Both the position numbers and the translations under genes were made by a program. Of a DNA stretch of 62,228 nucleotides, positions 10,501 through 20,049 are shown one piece after another (the stretch's first letter is position 1; the number at the start of each line of letters is the position of its first letter). The stretch comes from an uncultured Verrucomicrobia subdivision 3 bacterium (GTDB lineage: Bacteria > Verrucomicrobiota > Verrucomicrobiia > Limisphaerales > UBA8199). The stretch is from assembly GCA_903913865.1 (NCBI GenBank), contig CAIWMU010000104.1:1-62228 (forward strand), given 5' to 3'. The notes beneath the pieces were generated by a model that saw only the letters and a program-made list of their open reading frames with translations, did no database searches and was not told the origin of the DNA.

Positions 10501-13500
10501 GCGATATGTGTAGTTGCTCCAGTATGAGTTAACCGTTTCATCACTCGCCGCCCATGCCTCGGCCCGTGAGCTATCAGCCCACGGGTCCACAAGCTCAAGA
10601 CTGCTGCCTCCACCATCTGGAGAATCCGGCCAACGGCCCCCACCGAAGTAACGGACCGAATTGGCGGGATTATTCATGGAATCCTTGAGGATCAGAAGAT
10701 CACTGCTATGGGAAAGCTTGTTGGTATATGGGCCTACAACGCTGACTCCCGGGTAATTGGAGCGCATGAATCCAACATCCTTTGCCACGACGAGATATCC
10801 CCCGCCCGCAATTCCGGTGCCTGGAGGAAAACGATAGTCTATTCCCGTGTCCAATCGCCAACCGGTAAGGTCGGCCACATTGGTGCCACGGTTGAACAGT
10901 TCAACCCAGGTGTCCGGAGACTCTGTGGCTGGGGATGCGGGGGCGAGCTGGGTGTAGGCACTGACTTCAACGCCGAACGCCATGTCAGCAGCGATGGGAT
11001 TCGTTGTAAACTGATGCACCTCCACGGCAAGCAGGTTTGTTCCAACCACCAGATTGGTCACCGATATGATGTATGGACCAGTGAACGTGGGTGTTGCCAC
11101 CCCGGTGCTCGAGAGAGTCGGATACCGGATCTCCCCGGAGGGCATGTTCTGCCTCAGGATCTCGGTGCCGTTCAAATAGTAAACAGCACCGTCATCCACG
11201 ATCGGGCGCAAAGTCAACTGGGCTCCAACCGTATCGCCTAGGAACACAAATGGTGTGCGGAAATACCATGTGGTGATCCGGGTGCCCCCCGCGTCTGCGA
11301 GGGGCAATTGGGTGAGTTTTGGTGCTGGAAGGAATGAAGTCGTGTTGTAAAACAACGAAGAGCCCGATTGCCATGCCGAATCGTTGAAGCCGGAGGTTCT
11401 CCACGCAGTCCCCAGATCCGCTCCCAGCCCATGGAACTTCCATTGATTGGTTATGGCAACCATGATGTTGGTGCCATAAGTCGCGGGAATTGCCGGATGG
11501 GCTGGAGGATGATACATGACCTCGTTGATCACAACGTCATGGTGAAAATCAAAATAGTTTGAGGCTCCGGGAGTGGCACTTGAGGGGAACATCCACTGGC
11601 CGAAACCGTCGGGCCATCGGCCCCGGGCCTGGGTTGTGATGGCCAGAGCGTCAATCACGCTTCCACCGGAACTATCGCACAAAAACAGTCGATCTCCGGC
11701 ATCAGGTCGAAAGCCAAGGGTTGCCTCGGTAACTTGAAGGCAGGCACCCGCAGCAAGTGTTTGGGGTGGAAAAATGAAGGTGGAATCAACCAACCCACCC
11801 CTGCGCAGGATGGCACGATTCCCCAGATCCACTTCGTCACGACCCAGATTGAACACTTCGAGCCAAAAGTCCCCATTCGTCAGGGAGTTGACCTCATTAA
11901 ACGCAATCGGAACGGCATCGGGTCGAAGCAGGTTCGTCGTCGTCATCGAAAGTGACGCACCGAAAAGCACATTTGAAATCCCTCCAGCGGCCGAGTGAAG
12001 TTCCACCGCCAGGACATTCGTGCCAGTCACCAGTGCCGTATTTGAGAGTTTGAACGGCCCCAGATAGGCGGGGCTGGCCACGTTCGTGATCGCAAGCGAG
12101 CTCGCCCCAATCAGCCCCGGGGGCATGTTCCAACGGAGCACCTCGGAACCATTCAGATAAAACACCGCTCCATCCGCGACCAGTGTGGTCAACTGGAGGG
12201 ACGCGTATCGGGTCGGGGTGTCCAGCGTGAAGGTGGATCGAAAATAGTAGTTGGTCCTGCCGCTCGTAAGGATCGTTTTGGCGGAGATCGATGGCCGCGC
12301 ACTACCACTGAGCTTGAGCCTGAATCCTCCAGGATTCGCGCCAGACCCTTCGTTCAGAACCAGAAACTCCAGCACATTGCTTCCAGCCACAAAGCCCGAT
12401 GATATGGTGAAGGTGGAACTTGGGATGGTAAAACCGGCATAGGTGATGCCCAGGGAAACACCGTTCAACAGGACATCGGTCAGACGATCATCCGCACAAA
12501 TATTCAGCAGCAATGTCGCAGAGGACGGGTCAAATCCGTCCAGAGAAAAAGAGGTTTGATAGGTATAAAGCCCGGCAGCAACGGAGGTAGTCCCTGGATT
12601 CACCGGACCGATCCAGCTTGCGGCAGAATCGTTGGCAACCCATGCGGGATGATTCTGGATGACCGTGGCGGGTATTGAAGGAGGCGGTGGCGTCCCCTGC
12701 GGAGATTTGGTTAGAAGATAATGCGGATCCCCCAGGCCGGGGGAAATCACCACGCCATTTGAATCGATCCCAGTGCTGAAAACGGTCGGGATCGTTCTCG
12801 CTGCACCTTCTGCAACAGTCACAGTGCCTCCCTGAAACAAAGCTCCGCCGGAGGACCATCCGCCATCATTAAAGCCTGATTCACGCCATGCGACACCAGG
12901 ATCCCCCCCCGAAGCCTCATATTTCCAGGATCCATCGATCTTCAAAGCCTGCGTGGTGGTGGTTTCATACGAATTGGTCGGAAAATTGCGCTGTCCGGGG
13001 GTGCCTCCAGGCTGAGGACTCATGCCCCAAACGAAAGCGGAATCCCCCCCCAGACTCTCCTTCTTCTTCACCAGCGAAACCCCGCCTCCGTCCGGGCCAA
13101 CGGGCCAATCGCCATCCACCCCGTAGGAGACGGTGTCCATGATCCGTCCATTCCTGTTCCTCAACTCCAAGGTCTCGCCGCTATTGGACAAACGGCCACT
13201 AAACGGTCCAAAAACATTGGTCAAGCCGGTTGAAAGCATGAGAGAGGATGGCGAAGATGCGACGACAAGATACCCCCCTCCGCGAATGACTGTGCCTTCT
13301 GGAAATGAAAATTCGATCCCCTTGCCAACAGACCAACCCGAAAGGTCCACATCCACGGAATTTTGGTTGAATAACTCAACCCACTCCATCGCCGCCTCGT
13401 TCACGGGCGGATGATACATGATCTCGTTAAACACGATGACGCCATCGGCATGTAACGTTCCCGGGGTGGTTCCTAGGATCGCGCAAAACATCAGAATACA

Positions 13501-13509
13501 GATTCTCAT
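7594..13509 (-). CDS. Giant secreted lamin-tail/CotH-domain protein
   Basis: The open frame runs to 13650, but the internal ATG at 13509 starts a clean signal peptide (MRICILMFCAILGTTPGTLHA) and has GGAG just upstream, giving 1971 aa. Lamin-tail (LTD) modules recur: IVFNEIMYHPPVNEAAMEW at the N-terminus, VVINEVMYHPP mid-protein, a copy with WVELFNRGTNVADLTGW, and VVLNEWMADNA at ~1750. A CotH-type kinase-like domain spans ~1280-1640, with the WDMDLSF metal motif near 1556. Two paired modules contain AWRxSGFNDxxW. The last ~75 residues end QRFYRVLLLR, a module shared with other proteins here. CotH-fold enzymes can phosphorylate proteins, and LTD modules are thought to bind surfaces or DNA. The actual role is unknown, probably extracellular or cell surface. 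Confidence 0.85.
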   Translation of the reverse strand: MRICILMFCAILGTTPGTLHADGVIVFNEIMYHPPVNEAAMEWVELFNQNSVDVDLSGWSVGKGIEFSFPEGTVIRGGGYLVVASSPSSLMLSTGLTNVFGPFSGRLSNSGETLELRNRNGRIMDTVSYGVDGDWPVGPDGGGVSLVKKKESLGGDSAFVWGMSPQPGGTPGQRNFPTNSYETTTTQALKIDGSWKYEASGGDPGVAWRESGFNDGGWSSGGALFQGGTVTVAEGAARTIPTVFSTGIDSNGVVISPGLGDPHYLLTKSPQGTPPPPSIPATVIQNHPAWVANDSAASWIGPVNPGTTSVAAGLYTYQTSFSLDGFDPSSATLLLNICADDRLTDVLLNGVSLGITYAGFTIPSSTFTISSGFVAGSNVLEFLVLNEGSGANPGGFRLKLSGSARPSISAKTILTSGRTNYYFRSTFTLDTPTRYASLQLTTLVADGAVFYLNGSEVLRWNMPPGLIGASSLAITNVASPAYLGPFKLSNTALVTGTNVLAVELHSAAGGISNVLFGASLSMTTTNLLRPDAVPIAFNEVNSLTNGDFWLEVFNLGRDEVDLGNRAILRRGGLVDSTFIFPPQTLAAGACLQVTEATLGFRPDAGDRLFLCDSSGGSVIDALAITTQARGRWPDGFGQWMFPSSATPGASNYFDFHHDVVINEVMYHPPAHPAIPATYGTNIMVAITNQWKFHGLGADLGTAWRTSGFNDSAWQSGSSLFYNTTSFLPAPKLTQLPLADAGGTRITTWYFRTPFVFLGDTVGAQLTLRPIVDDGAVYYLNGTEILRQNMPSGEIRYPTLSSTGVATPTFTGPYIISVTNLVVGTNLLAVEVHQFTTNPIAADMAFGVEVSAYTQLAPASPATESPDTWVELFNRGTNVADLTGWRLDTGIDYRFPPGTGIAGGGYLVVAKDVGFMRSNYPGVSVVGPYTNKLSHSSDLLILKDSMNNPANSVRYFGGGRWPDSPDGGGSSLELVDPWADSSRAEAWAASDETVNSYWSNYTYRAVARSIIGPTIWNEFVLGLLDSGECLIDDLHVVESPDTAPVELLQNGSFETGLNAWRVLGDHARSRVEAEKGNPSNHVLHLVATGPTDHMHNHLETTLANGRGVVDGREYQISFRAKWISGNNRLNTRLYFNRVAKTTALAMPSRFGTPGARNSAFVQNLGPSFAEVHHTPTLPQPGQAITVSASISDPQGVSGVVLRWKVDGGAWQSLPMLTDGPSALSGYTNYSTTVPAQSAGTLVQFYVQATDGAAASASFPARGADSRAFFKVDDGTGRMPQLHRLRMLMSAADAALLHAPTNVMSNDHLGLTVVYDEEEVFYDVGIHLQRSERGRSDSSSVGFTLEFSPDQLFRGVHKGVTVDRSGGFSGLGGRHEEILLWHALNHAGGVPGLECDVVQVFAPRSQENSTGLMRLAAFDNDYFKSQFQNGDQGGRYQMELIYYPTTTLTGDAQSPKLPQPDEVINIDFQDWGGDPENYRWIFLQENGADLDDYSQMIALNRAFGLTGSAQDVETRRLVDVDEWLRALAFKTLTGDVDTYTTGLNHNWKVYIRPEDGRAVGLLWDMDLSFLQPINSPFPGNGSASTYRMIMIPDNYRRYCNHLLDMITTSVNSGHLSPWAGRYGNLLGQNWGGAVNYLQQRGDFIRGSMPLSTPFAITSNGGNNFSTTNDHVVLAGTAPLTVKEILINGLSCGLTWTTLTNWTLTAPLPGAVNLLVAQGIDSQGGTPTNVVDSIVVTNRGVLPPGPVVLNEWMADNAAPGGFADSVDGMFQDWIELYNPNEIPVNLSGFFLTDTLTQPAKWQIPTNTIIAPHGFLLVWADGDIDQNGLGTNGDLHANFQLSRSGEAIALFNSDGLLQDSVVFGPQIQNVSQGLFPDGKVGSVYYMENWSPRSANRFGNIPAPSIKSAPSGGHGVVAFQCQVLPGRTYRVEYKDAITDPVWIRLGADVNTTGSTLLFQDGTGASNQRFYRVLLLR

Positions 13510-13670
13510 CACTCCGGAGAATCGAATCCAAGAAAAACCACGACCATCCGCTGGCATGTATCTATGCACGTGTGAACTCGAAAGAGGTGCGCGTTTGGGT
13601 AAAGAACCGGAGATAGCCATGATTGGTGAAAGCAGACACAGGGAACTCACCGTTGGAAAGGATAGACTTC

Positions 13671-13708
13671 AAAAAAAAGGACCGGAGGCGCAAATGCACC
13701 CCCGGTCC
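13671..13708 (-). terminator. Rho-independent terminator of the Ig/NPSFE giant gene
   Basis: Read on the minus strand, the stem GGACCGG/CCGGTCC (13702-13708 with 13679-13685) is followed by eight T residues (13671-13678). It lies immediately after the stop of the minus-strand gene ending at 13733. Confidence 0.85.
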
Positions 13709-13732
13709 AGTGAATTGTGACCAGCTAAATGA

Positions 13733-16700
13733 TCACTGCACGATGCGGTAGAACACCCTCGACCCGGAAGCCGGGGTTGTGTAGGGGTTCGTAGCACTCG
13801 GAATCTCAGTCCAGGGACCGGTCACAGCCGGAGCAGATTGCAGCTTCTGCCCTGCGGCAACTGGCGACCATGAGATAACCACATTGGCACCGCTCAAGCC
13901 GATTTGAAGCCTCGCAGGCGCAGCCGCCTCGAGAAGGCTCAGGTAGCCCTTCAGATCCACGCGCAGCCCGGTGGGATCTGTGTTATCGTTGTGGAGGATG
14001 AAGTCCAGCGTATTTGCACCAGCGAGCAGACCGGTGCTAATCGTGAAGTTTTTGAATGAGTCAAAGCCTGCAGCGGTAATGCCGAGACTGACCCCGTTCA
14101 GAAGAACGTCGGTGACAGTATTGTCAGCCGCGATCCCAAGAAGGACCTTTACCTTGCTCACATCCTGACCGGTTAGGTCGAAGGCAGTTTGGTATGTATA
14201 ATCACCAGCTACATTCGCGGATGCGGGATTGGCAATCTGATTTTGATCCGGCTGCGGGGCAATCCAGCTTGAACGCGGACCATTCGCCAGCCACGGCCCT
14301 GCGGGTGCAACCGGCCACGCGTTACTGACAACGACGGCGTTCGGTCCGGGATAGGCTGGGTCAGCGCTAACCGACAGGATGTAATGGGGATCCGTCAAAC
14401 CCTCCGCAATCGCCTGGTGGTTCGCATCCACGCCGGTGGCGAAAAAGCCAGGCAGCGGGCGGTATGCAACCGTGAGCGTCGCTTCAACGCTGACCGCCGA
14501 ACCCCATGGGTTTGCCACCCTGACGCTATAATTCCCTGCGCTGTTCGTTGTCACCGATGTCAGGGTAATCGAGGCGTCCGTCTTTCCAGGAAGATCCGAT
14601 CCATCCTTCCGCCATTGGTAGGTAATCGGGAGCGTGCCTGTCGCAACTACAGAGATGACTACGTTGTCCCCTTCAGCGAGCGAGGATGAACCCAGCGGCT
14701 GGATGCCAATCGCGGCAGGAATGCCCGGCAGAGTGCGAGCACTCGTCTGGGTAAACTCAACCCGCAGACCGCTCGGCCCGACACCCCCATTGCTCATTCC
14801 AAAATCAATGGTGTTGATCCCATTGACAAAGGGTGCGTTGCTACTGGTAAGTGTGAACGTCGTCCAATTTCCAAACGAATTAGCAAGAGGAACACTCACG
14901 ATATTGCCGTTGACATAGACACCATTGCCGAGGTCGTCTGTCGCCCAGCGCCCGACGATGATGACCGTGTTGGTATCACGTCCCGTCAGATCAAGGGTCG
15001 TGCGATAGATATATGTCCCAACAGGGTTTGCTCCACCCACATCGGGACGTGAACCGATCCACTTCGATGCACCACTATTGACCATCCAGGTCCCGGCCAG
15101 AATCGGCCATCCATCATTACCCACATAGGCGGTGGTTGAGCCACCGTCCGGATTGACAATCAAGGTCCAGTCCGGATCGACAAGGCCACCTGCAAGAGGA
15201 GCACCACCGGCACCAATGCCGGTGCTGCGAAGCGTGGAGATGACCTCCAACAGGGAAAGTCTGGCAATCCGACTTGTGGTAGTTCCGGAGCTGTTTGTGA
15301 CGACCAGTGTGTACGCGCCCTCATCAGACAAACTGGCGGCAACCAAGGACAAGGTATTGTTTGTTGCTCCGGGAACCGCAACACCATTCCGCATCCACTG
15401 GTAGTGGAGGGGAAGACTGCCTTGGGCCACAGCACCAAAGTTCGCCGGTTGCCCCGTGTAAACCGTCATGGACTGCGGCTGGACCCCGACAGTTGGGGCC
15501 GTCCCGGACTGAACCGGAACGACTGCAACGTTATCGATCAGCAGGGTGGTGTCCCCTCCCTCGGGATTGCTCTTGATGAACGCCAATTCCGTGGTGTCAG
15601 AGGAGGCGACAAACACCTCTGTGGACATCTCCTGGTAGGAGTTTGCACCGCCAACTGCAGCAACGGCACGGGCTGGAAGGACGGTGACGCCGCCCACTGT
15701 GACCTCCATGGCAGGCGCTGTAGAACCCGAACGGCCATTTGCAAAGAAATGGACATAATACTGGGAACCCACAGTCAAACCACTGACCGTCTGGCTCAGG
15801 GCACCGTTATCCTGCATGAAAGCGACCTGACTCCCGTGCGGTATGACCCCGTTGTCGGCAAAAGGGCTGCTCGGACTGGGGTTGATGCCATGTCCACCCA
15901 GCGAATTCCATCCGGTGATCGGGAAATTCACCCTGACATAACCCGGGAACACACTGAAGAAGTCCATCTCGAAGCTCGGATTTGTGAGGGGAATCCCGAT
16001 TGTGAGACGTGCGGATTCACTGGTCACAGCCCCGGCCCGGTTTGTGAGGACCACGTCGTAAGCCCCGACATCAGCCGCAGTCGCTCCTGGCAGGGTGAGG
16101 GTGGCATCCGTCGCGTTTGGAATTGGCACACCGTTGAAGCGCCATTGATAAGAGGGCAGCGGCAAGCCTGTAGATGCAACAGCAAAAGTCACCGGCAAAT
16201 CAGGTGAAACAATCTGGTTCTTCGGGTGTGCCGTGATGACAGGAGCAACGAAACGGGAGACCGCCTCCCGATTGGCGAACCCGTAAACATGGAAGCTCAC
16301 ATTCTGTGGGATGAACGGAGCGAATTTCAAGGTCATGCCACCCGAAGCATCCGCAACATATCGATATGAAACACGGATTCCGTTGTTGTTCAGGAACTGG
16401 TCCTGATTGACGGTCCGGTAGTCATCACCCACATTGAAAACAGCCCAACGGCTTGCCACCACGGGGTCTTCCCAAGCCACAGAATAAACCGTGAGAATAT
16501 ATTCCATTCCAGCGGTCAAACCCTGCAATGCGATCGACTGATAGAGCCCGGCAGGAACATTTCCTCCATAGACGAAATCCCCCGCCATCGTTGCTCCGTT
16601 TCCATTCACAAAGACAGAATCATCATGCACCGGCCCCGTTCCCAAATAGGTCGTGGAAAACCGCCCAGCAACCGCTGGACCATTCCCGCCTATGCCCGTG

Positions 16701-17437
16701 AAGGTAACGTCGTTGATCACAACATTGGCACTGTTGCCAAAGCTGTAGGCATGGGTATAAAGAAAAGAGGAGTCCACCCCGGAATCAGTGTCATCGGTCC
16801 AGGCTGCCACAGACCACCTGCCGGTGCTGGGAGCAATCTTAAAATCATCCACAAGGAGGGTGTGGTCCTTTAAAGAATCGGCATCGTTGACAATCGACAT
16901 CGTCTGGGATGCGGCGGTGGCGGTGAAATCGAAGGCCAGGTGCCAGTAAGGATTGGAGCCCGCGACCGGGGCCACGGTAAGCCCATCAGGCCCACCGGGA
17001 AGCAGCACGGCCACTCCATCGATAAAGACCTTCGCATAAGGAACATTTCCAGACCTCGCGTTGGCCCGGAACGTGACAGTGTAGGTGGTCCCAACAGTAA
17101 GACCGGAGATCGTTGTGCTCAGCGTAGAGGGAATCGAAGCATCGTCCTGGTTATTCTGGATGAATGCGACATTGGCACCATTTGGCTTCGTCCCGTTATC
17201 CGCAAAGGGGCTGCCCCCCCCCGGATTAATTCCCACACGGTTTGTGGGTGTGCCTGTCCATCCAGTGATCGGGGAATTGGCGCTGATATACCCGGGAAAA
17301 GCCGAAAACGTGTCGGCTTCGAAACTGGGATTTGGAATGACTTGTGCGAGGGCTGTCTGGCATAGCAGCAGCGCAGTTGCGCCTCCTGCCACTGCGGATC
17401 GAACGATCCTCCTCATGGGGTTGGTGTTTGGATTCAT
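13733..17437 (-). CDS. Giant secreted Ig-like and NPSFE-module protein
   Basis: This 1234-aa protein has a signal peptide (residues ~1-31, ending QTALA). It carries two related modules that begin NPSFE (~33-205 and ~480-645), which resemble DUF642/galactose-binding beta-sandwiches. Three Ig-like domains lie at ~402-479, ~649-732 and ~907-992, each with the YQWRxNG...L...AGxYxVxVTN pattern. Two modules later have the form TGVDANHQAIAEGLTDPHY...Y(I/T)Y(R/Q)T. The C-terminal ~65 residues (IGLSGANVVISWSP to RVFYRIVQ) are the shared terminal module. It probably acts outside the cell in adhesion or carbohydrate binding; no catalytic site is recognised. It has its own terminator and ~450 nt of upstream DNA, so it is probably monocistronic. 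Confidence 0.85.
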   Translation of the reverse strand: MNPNTNPMRRIVRSAVAGGATALLLCQTALAQVIPNPSFEADTFSAFPGYISANSPITGWTGTPTNRVGINPGGGSPFADNGTKPNGANVAFIQNNQDDASIPSTLSTTISGLTVGTTYTVTFRANARSGNVPYAKVFIDGVAVLLPGGPDGLTVAPVAGSNPYWHLAFDFTATAASQTMSIVNDADSLKDHTLLVDDFKIAPSTGRWSVAAWTDDTDSGVDSSFLYTHAYSFGNSANVVINDVTFTGIGGNGPAVAGRFSTTYLGTGPVHDDSVFVNGNGATMAGDFVYGGNVPAGLYQSIALQGLTAGMEYILTVYSVAWEDPVVASRWAVFNVGDDYRTVNQDQFLNNNGIRVSYRYVADASGGMTLKFAPFIPQNVSFHVYGFANREAVSRFVAPVITAHPKNQIVSPDLPVTFAVASTGLPLPSYQWRFNGVPIPNATDATLTLPGATAADVGAYDVVLTNRAGAVTSESARLTIGIPLTNPSFEMDFFSVFPGYVRVNFPITGWNSLGGHGINPSPSSPFADNGVIPHGSQVAFMQDNGALSQTVSGLTVGSQYYVHFFANGRSGSTAPAMEVTVGGVTVLPARAVAAVGGANSYQEMSTEVFVASSDTTELAFIKSNPEGGDTTLLIDNVAVVPVQSGTAPTVGVQPQSMTVYTGQPANFGAVAQGSLPLHYQWMRNGVAVPGATNNTLSLVAASLSDEGAYTLVVTNSSGTTTSRIARLSLLEVISTLRSTGIGAGGAPLAGGLVDPDWTLIVNPDGGSTTAYVGNDGWPILAGTWMVNSGASKWIGSRPDVGGANPVGTYIYRTTLDLTGRDTNTVIIVGRWATDDLGNGVYVNGNIVSVPLANSFGNWTTFTLTSSNAPFVNGINTIDFGMSNGGVGPSGLRVEFTQTSARTLPGIPAAIGIQPLGSSSLAEGDNVVISVVATGTLPITYQWRKDGSDLPGKTDASITLTSVTTNSAGNYSVRVANPWGSAVSVEATLTVAYRPLPGFFATGVDANHQAIAEGLTDPHYILSVSADPAYPGPNAVVVSNAWPVAPAGPWLANGPRSSWIAPQPDQNQIANPASANVAGDYTYQTAFDLTGQDVSKVKVLLGIAADNTVTDVLLNGVSLGITAAGFDSFKNFTISTGLLAGANTLDFILHNDNTDPTGLRVDLKGYLSLLEAAAPARLQIGLSGANVVISWSPVAAGQKLQSAPAVTGPWTEIPSATNPYTTPASGSRVFYRIVQ

Positions 17438-17889
17438 AGGTGTTTGTTGAGGCCCAGTCCGGGAGCCGAATTCGCCCCACCGTGGAGGTTGAAATCCGGC
17501 TGGATTATGGTGCCTTTCGGGGTTTTATGATTAGTGCGGGTGACTCTAAGCCTTGTCTTACTTTATCGAGGTGTTCTACCTAGCCGAACCACCTTCACTC
17601 GAAGGGGCACGTTTAAACATGAGAGTTGGTATGGTTTCTCAGTCACTAGGTTCAACAGGCTTTCAGGTTAATCACCCCCGGTCAACGGGAAATTTTATCC
17701 CGGTCATCCGGCTTGCCAAAATCACCGTCTGCACATGCCTCATAGAAATGCATTCACAATATACACAGAAATTAATTCACTGATTTCGCGTAAAGTGACT
17801 GTCATGAGCGCTTCCGCTCGCCCCCAACGCCTTCGACAGTTGAATCGAGGGGGATTCCGCAGAGAAAAGACAAGGCCCTGTGCTAAAAA
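17438..17889. other. Intergenic region, no gene recognised
   Basis: This 452-nt AT-richer gap lies upstream of the minus-strand gene starting at 17437 and downstream of the nitroreductase gene. It must contain the promoter for the giant protein. Several short self-complementary stretches occur (for example CCCGGTCAACGGG near 17680), but nothing identifiable. Confidence 0.5.
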
Positions 17890-18423
17890 CTACAACCACC
17901 CCCCTTGACGAACAGAATCTGCATTGTAGCGTGTGCGGGCGGGAAGTTCCTCTCCAGGAACCCCGAGAGCGACAACTGAGACAGGGACGAACGAGTCGGG
18001 TAATCGCACGATCGATCGCACCCCCTTAATGGCAGCATCCGCAGGATAACAGCCTACCCAGCAGGCCCCAAGGCCCAACGCATTGGCAGCCAGCAAAAGA
18101 TTTTCCGTCGCGGCGGAGCAGTCCTGAATCAGATATCCAATGTGGCGGTCGAAGGCGGCATTCATGTCCCCGCTTACCACGATGGCGGCAGCAGCCGTGG
18201 GGAGCATCTTCCCCCCGGGCAGCAACTTCGCGAGATCCTCCAGAACCTTCACATCCCGAACCACCACAAACCGCCACGGATCTTTTCCCATGGCGGACGG
18301 GGCGGCCATTGCAGCCTCCAGCAACTGATGAACCTGACCATCCGTCACGGCTCCAGGCGCATAAATCCTCACGCTTCGACGCTCAAAGATGATGTTCAAC
18401 GATCGTTGATTATCCATGTTCAT
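17890..18423 (-). CDS. Nitroreductase-family flavoprotein
   Basis: This is an FMN-dependent oxidoreductase of the nitroreductase superfamily, 177 aa from the chosen start. Diagnostic parts are FERRSVRIYA (phosphate-binding RRS motif), APSAMGKDPWRFVVVRD, and the C-terminal GACWVGCYPAD...VALGVPGEE segment. The length fits the small single-domain members. The frame can extend to 18450, but the ATG at 18423 (MNMDNQRS) has AAGGA about four bases upstream; the ATG at 18417 is an alternative. It lies 45 nt downstream of thiE and is probably co-transcribed with folE2-thiE. The natural substrate cannot be told from sequence. Confidence 0.9.
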   Translation of the reverse strand: MNMDNQRSLNIIFERRSVRIYAPGAVTDGQVHQLLEAAMAAPSAMGKDPWRFVVVRDVKVLEDLAKLLPGGKMLPTAAAAIVVSGDMNAAFDRHIGYLIQDCSAATENLLLAANALGLGACWVGCYPADAAIKGVRSIVRLPDSFVPVSVVALGVPGEELPARTRYNADSVRQGGWL

Positions 18424-18468
18424 AAAGTCCTTACATCCTAAACAGCGCATTATTTGCGCAAACCGGGT

Positions 18469-19146
18469 TCAAGCAAGAGGATATCCGCAGACCACATCGC
18501 GGTAACGACGGCACTCCCCCGACACATCCGTTGCGTTCAGGATCGCGGAGACCACGCACACACGGCGGGCGCCAGCCTCCAGCACATCCCCAAGATTGGA
18601 CAGATTGATGCCACCGATCGCAAACCACGGAATTGATACCTTCCCGGCGGCCCATTTGACATAGTCCAACGTGACAGGCCTGGCTGTGGGTTTGGTTCCT
18701 GTCGCGAAGACAGGCCCAATGGCTATGTAGTCCGGCCCGGCCCGTAGCGCACGGGCCGCCTGATCGGGAGAGTGTGTGCTAAGCCCAATTTCCAGCGGGT
18801 GATTTTGGCCGGCCGCGAAGCCCACCGCCTCACGCAAATCCGAAATGTCCGAGTAGCCTGCGTCAAAAAAATCCTCCTGCCCCAGATGGCACACCTCAGC
18901 CCCCACTTCAGATGCGATGCTGTGATGGTCATTGATGACCAGGCGCACACCATGGTTGCGGGTCACACGGAGCAAATCCCCGGCAACCCTCCGCACCTGC
19001 TCGCGGGACCAGTCTTTCGCACGCAACTGGATGATATCCACCCCCCCCTCGCACAGAAGCCGCGCCAGGACTGCTGGCTCCCGCCCGTGCAGGTAGGCGG
19101 AGTCCACAAATCCATAGAGTCGGCATTCAGCGAGCGATTTCATCAC
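18469..19146 (-). CDS. thiE: Thiamine-phosphate synthase
   Basis: ThiE joins HMP-pyrophosphate with thiazole phosphate to make thiamine phosphate in the cytoplasm. The 225-aa TIM-barrel sequence shows the family blocks in order: IIQLRAKD, VRLVINDHHSIASEVGAEVC then HLGQED, LEIGLSTHS, PDYIAIGPVFATGTK, and WFAIGGINLSNLGDVLEAGA. The start codon overlaps the folE2 stop by 4 nt (19143-19146), a sign of translational coupling. No other thiamine gene is nearby and I see no TPP riboswitch upstream, so regulation probably follows the folE2 promoter. Confidence 0.93.
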   Translation of the reverse strand: MMKSLAECRLYGFVDSAYLHGREPAVLARLLCEGGVDIIQLRAKDWSREQVRRVAGDLLRVTRNHGVRLVINDHHSIASEVGAEVCHLGQEDFFDAGYSDISDLREAVGFAAGQNHPLEIGLSTHSPDQAARALRAGPDYIAIGPVFATGTKPTARPVTLDYVKWAAGKVSIPWFAIGGINLSNLGDVLEAGARRVCVVSAILNATDVSGECRRYRDVVCGYPLA

Positions 19147-19994
19147 CCCTTCTTCCCTGCCCTGTGACTCTCTATGCAGGCATAGGCGTTGTGATTGTGG
19201 ATGCTCTCAAAATTTTCCGCTTCAACCTTGTATCCCGTAACCTCCGGATGGGCATTCAACCTCAGGGCCACATTCCGGACCAGATCCTCGACAAAGACTG
19301 GATTCTCGTAGGCACGCTCGGTCACAGCCTTTTCGTCCAACCGCTTCAACAAACCGTAAAGCTCTGAACTGGCCGAGGCTTCGATGATCGCAATGACATC
19401 TTCGATCCAGACAGGCTTGCGAAACCGCAACCGAACCGTAACCTCGCCGCGCTGATTGTGCGCACCGTGAACAGAAATGGCCTTTGAGCAGGGGCAGAGT
19501 GTCGTCACCATCGCCTTCACGACGAGGACGAAATCGACCTCGCGATGGCACGACTGAGCCTCAAACCGCGCCACATAGTCCATCACACTCTCCAACCCTG
19601 TTACCGGCGCCTTCTTAACCATGAAATAGGGAAACTCGATTTCAAGATGCGATGTTGCGGCGTCAAACTTGTCCTGCATCGCCAGCAGAATGTCCCGGAT
19701 ATTCTCCACATGGATCACACTCCCGTGGGCATTCAACACCTCAATGAACCGGCTCATGTGGGTGCCCTTGAACTCCTTGGGAAGATCCACATACATTCCA
19801 ATCGTGGCCACGGTGTTTTGAATGGCATGCGCCTTGTCCCGCACCTGGATGGGGAATCGCATTCCGCGCACTCCCACCTTGTCGATCCTCAACTCCCGCG
19901 TATCCCGCTCGCTCTGCTTGTCATGCAATTTCACAGCAGCCGATGTTGCAGGGGCCGCAGCTTTGGAGCGGGGACTTTTGGTCACTTTAGACAT
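19143..19994 (-). CDS. folE2: GTP cyclohydrolase I type 2 (FolE2)
   Basis: FolE2 converts GTP to dihydroneopterin triphosphate, the first step of folate biosynthesis, and replaces the unrelated zinc-dependent FolE in many bacteria. The 283-aa protein contains the family signature TTLCPCSKAISVHGAHNQRG with the catalytic cysteine. It also contains GVRGMRFPIQVRD and GTHMSRFIEVL near the N-terminus and FVEDLVRNVALRL near the C-terminus, a close family match. The first ~30 residues are a basic/Ala-rich extension. The gene follows the TPR-protein gene by 55 nt and overlaps thiE by 4 nt. Zinc control, known for folE2 in some bacteria, is not evident here. Confidence 0.95.
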   Translation of the reverse strand: MSKVTKSPRSKAAAPATSAAVKLHDKQSERDTRELRIDKVGVRGMRFPIQVRDKAHAIQNTVATIGMYVDLPKEFKGTHMSRFIEVLNAHGSVIHVENIRDILLAMQDKFDAATSHLEIEFPYFMVKKAPVTGLESVMDYVARFEAQSCHREVDFVLVVKAMVTTLCPCSKAISVHGAHNQRGEVTVRLRFRKPVWIEDVIAIIEASASSELYGLLKRLDEKAVTERAYENPVFVEDLVRNVALRLNAHPEVTGYKVEAENFESIHNHNAYACIESHRAGKKG

Positions 19995-20049
19995 ATGTTG
20001 AGCCTAGCAAAAATATGATGATTTGCAAAACCGCGCTCGCCAGCCGGAA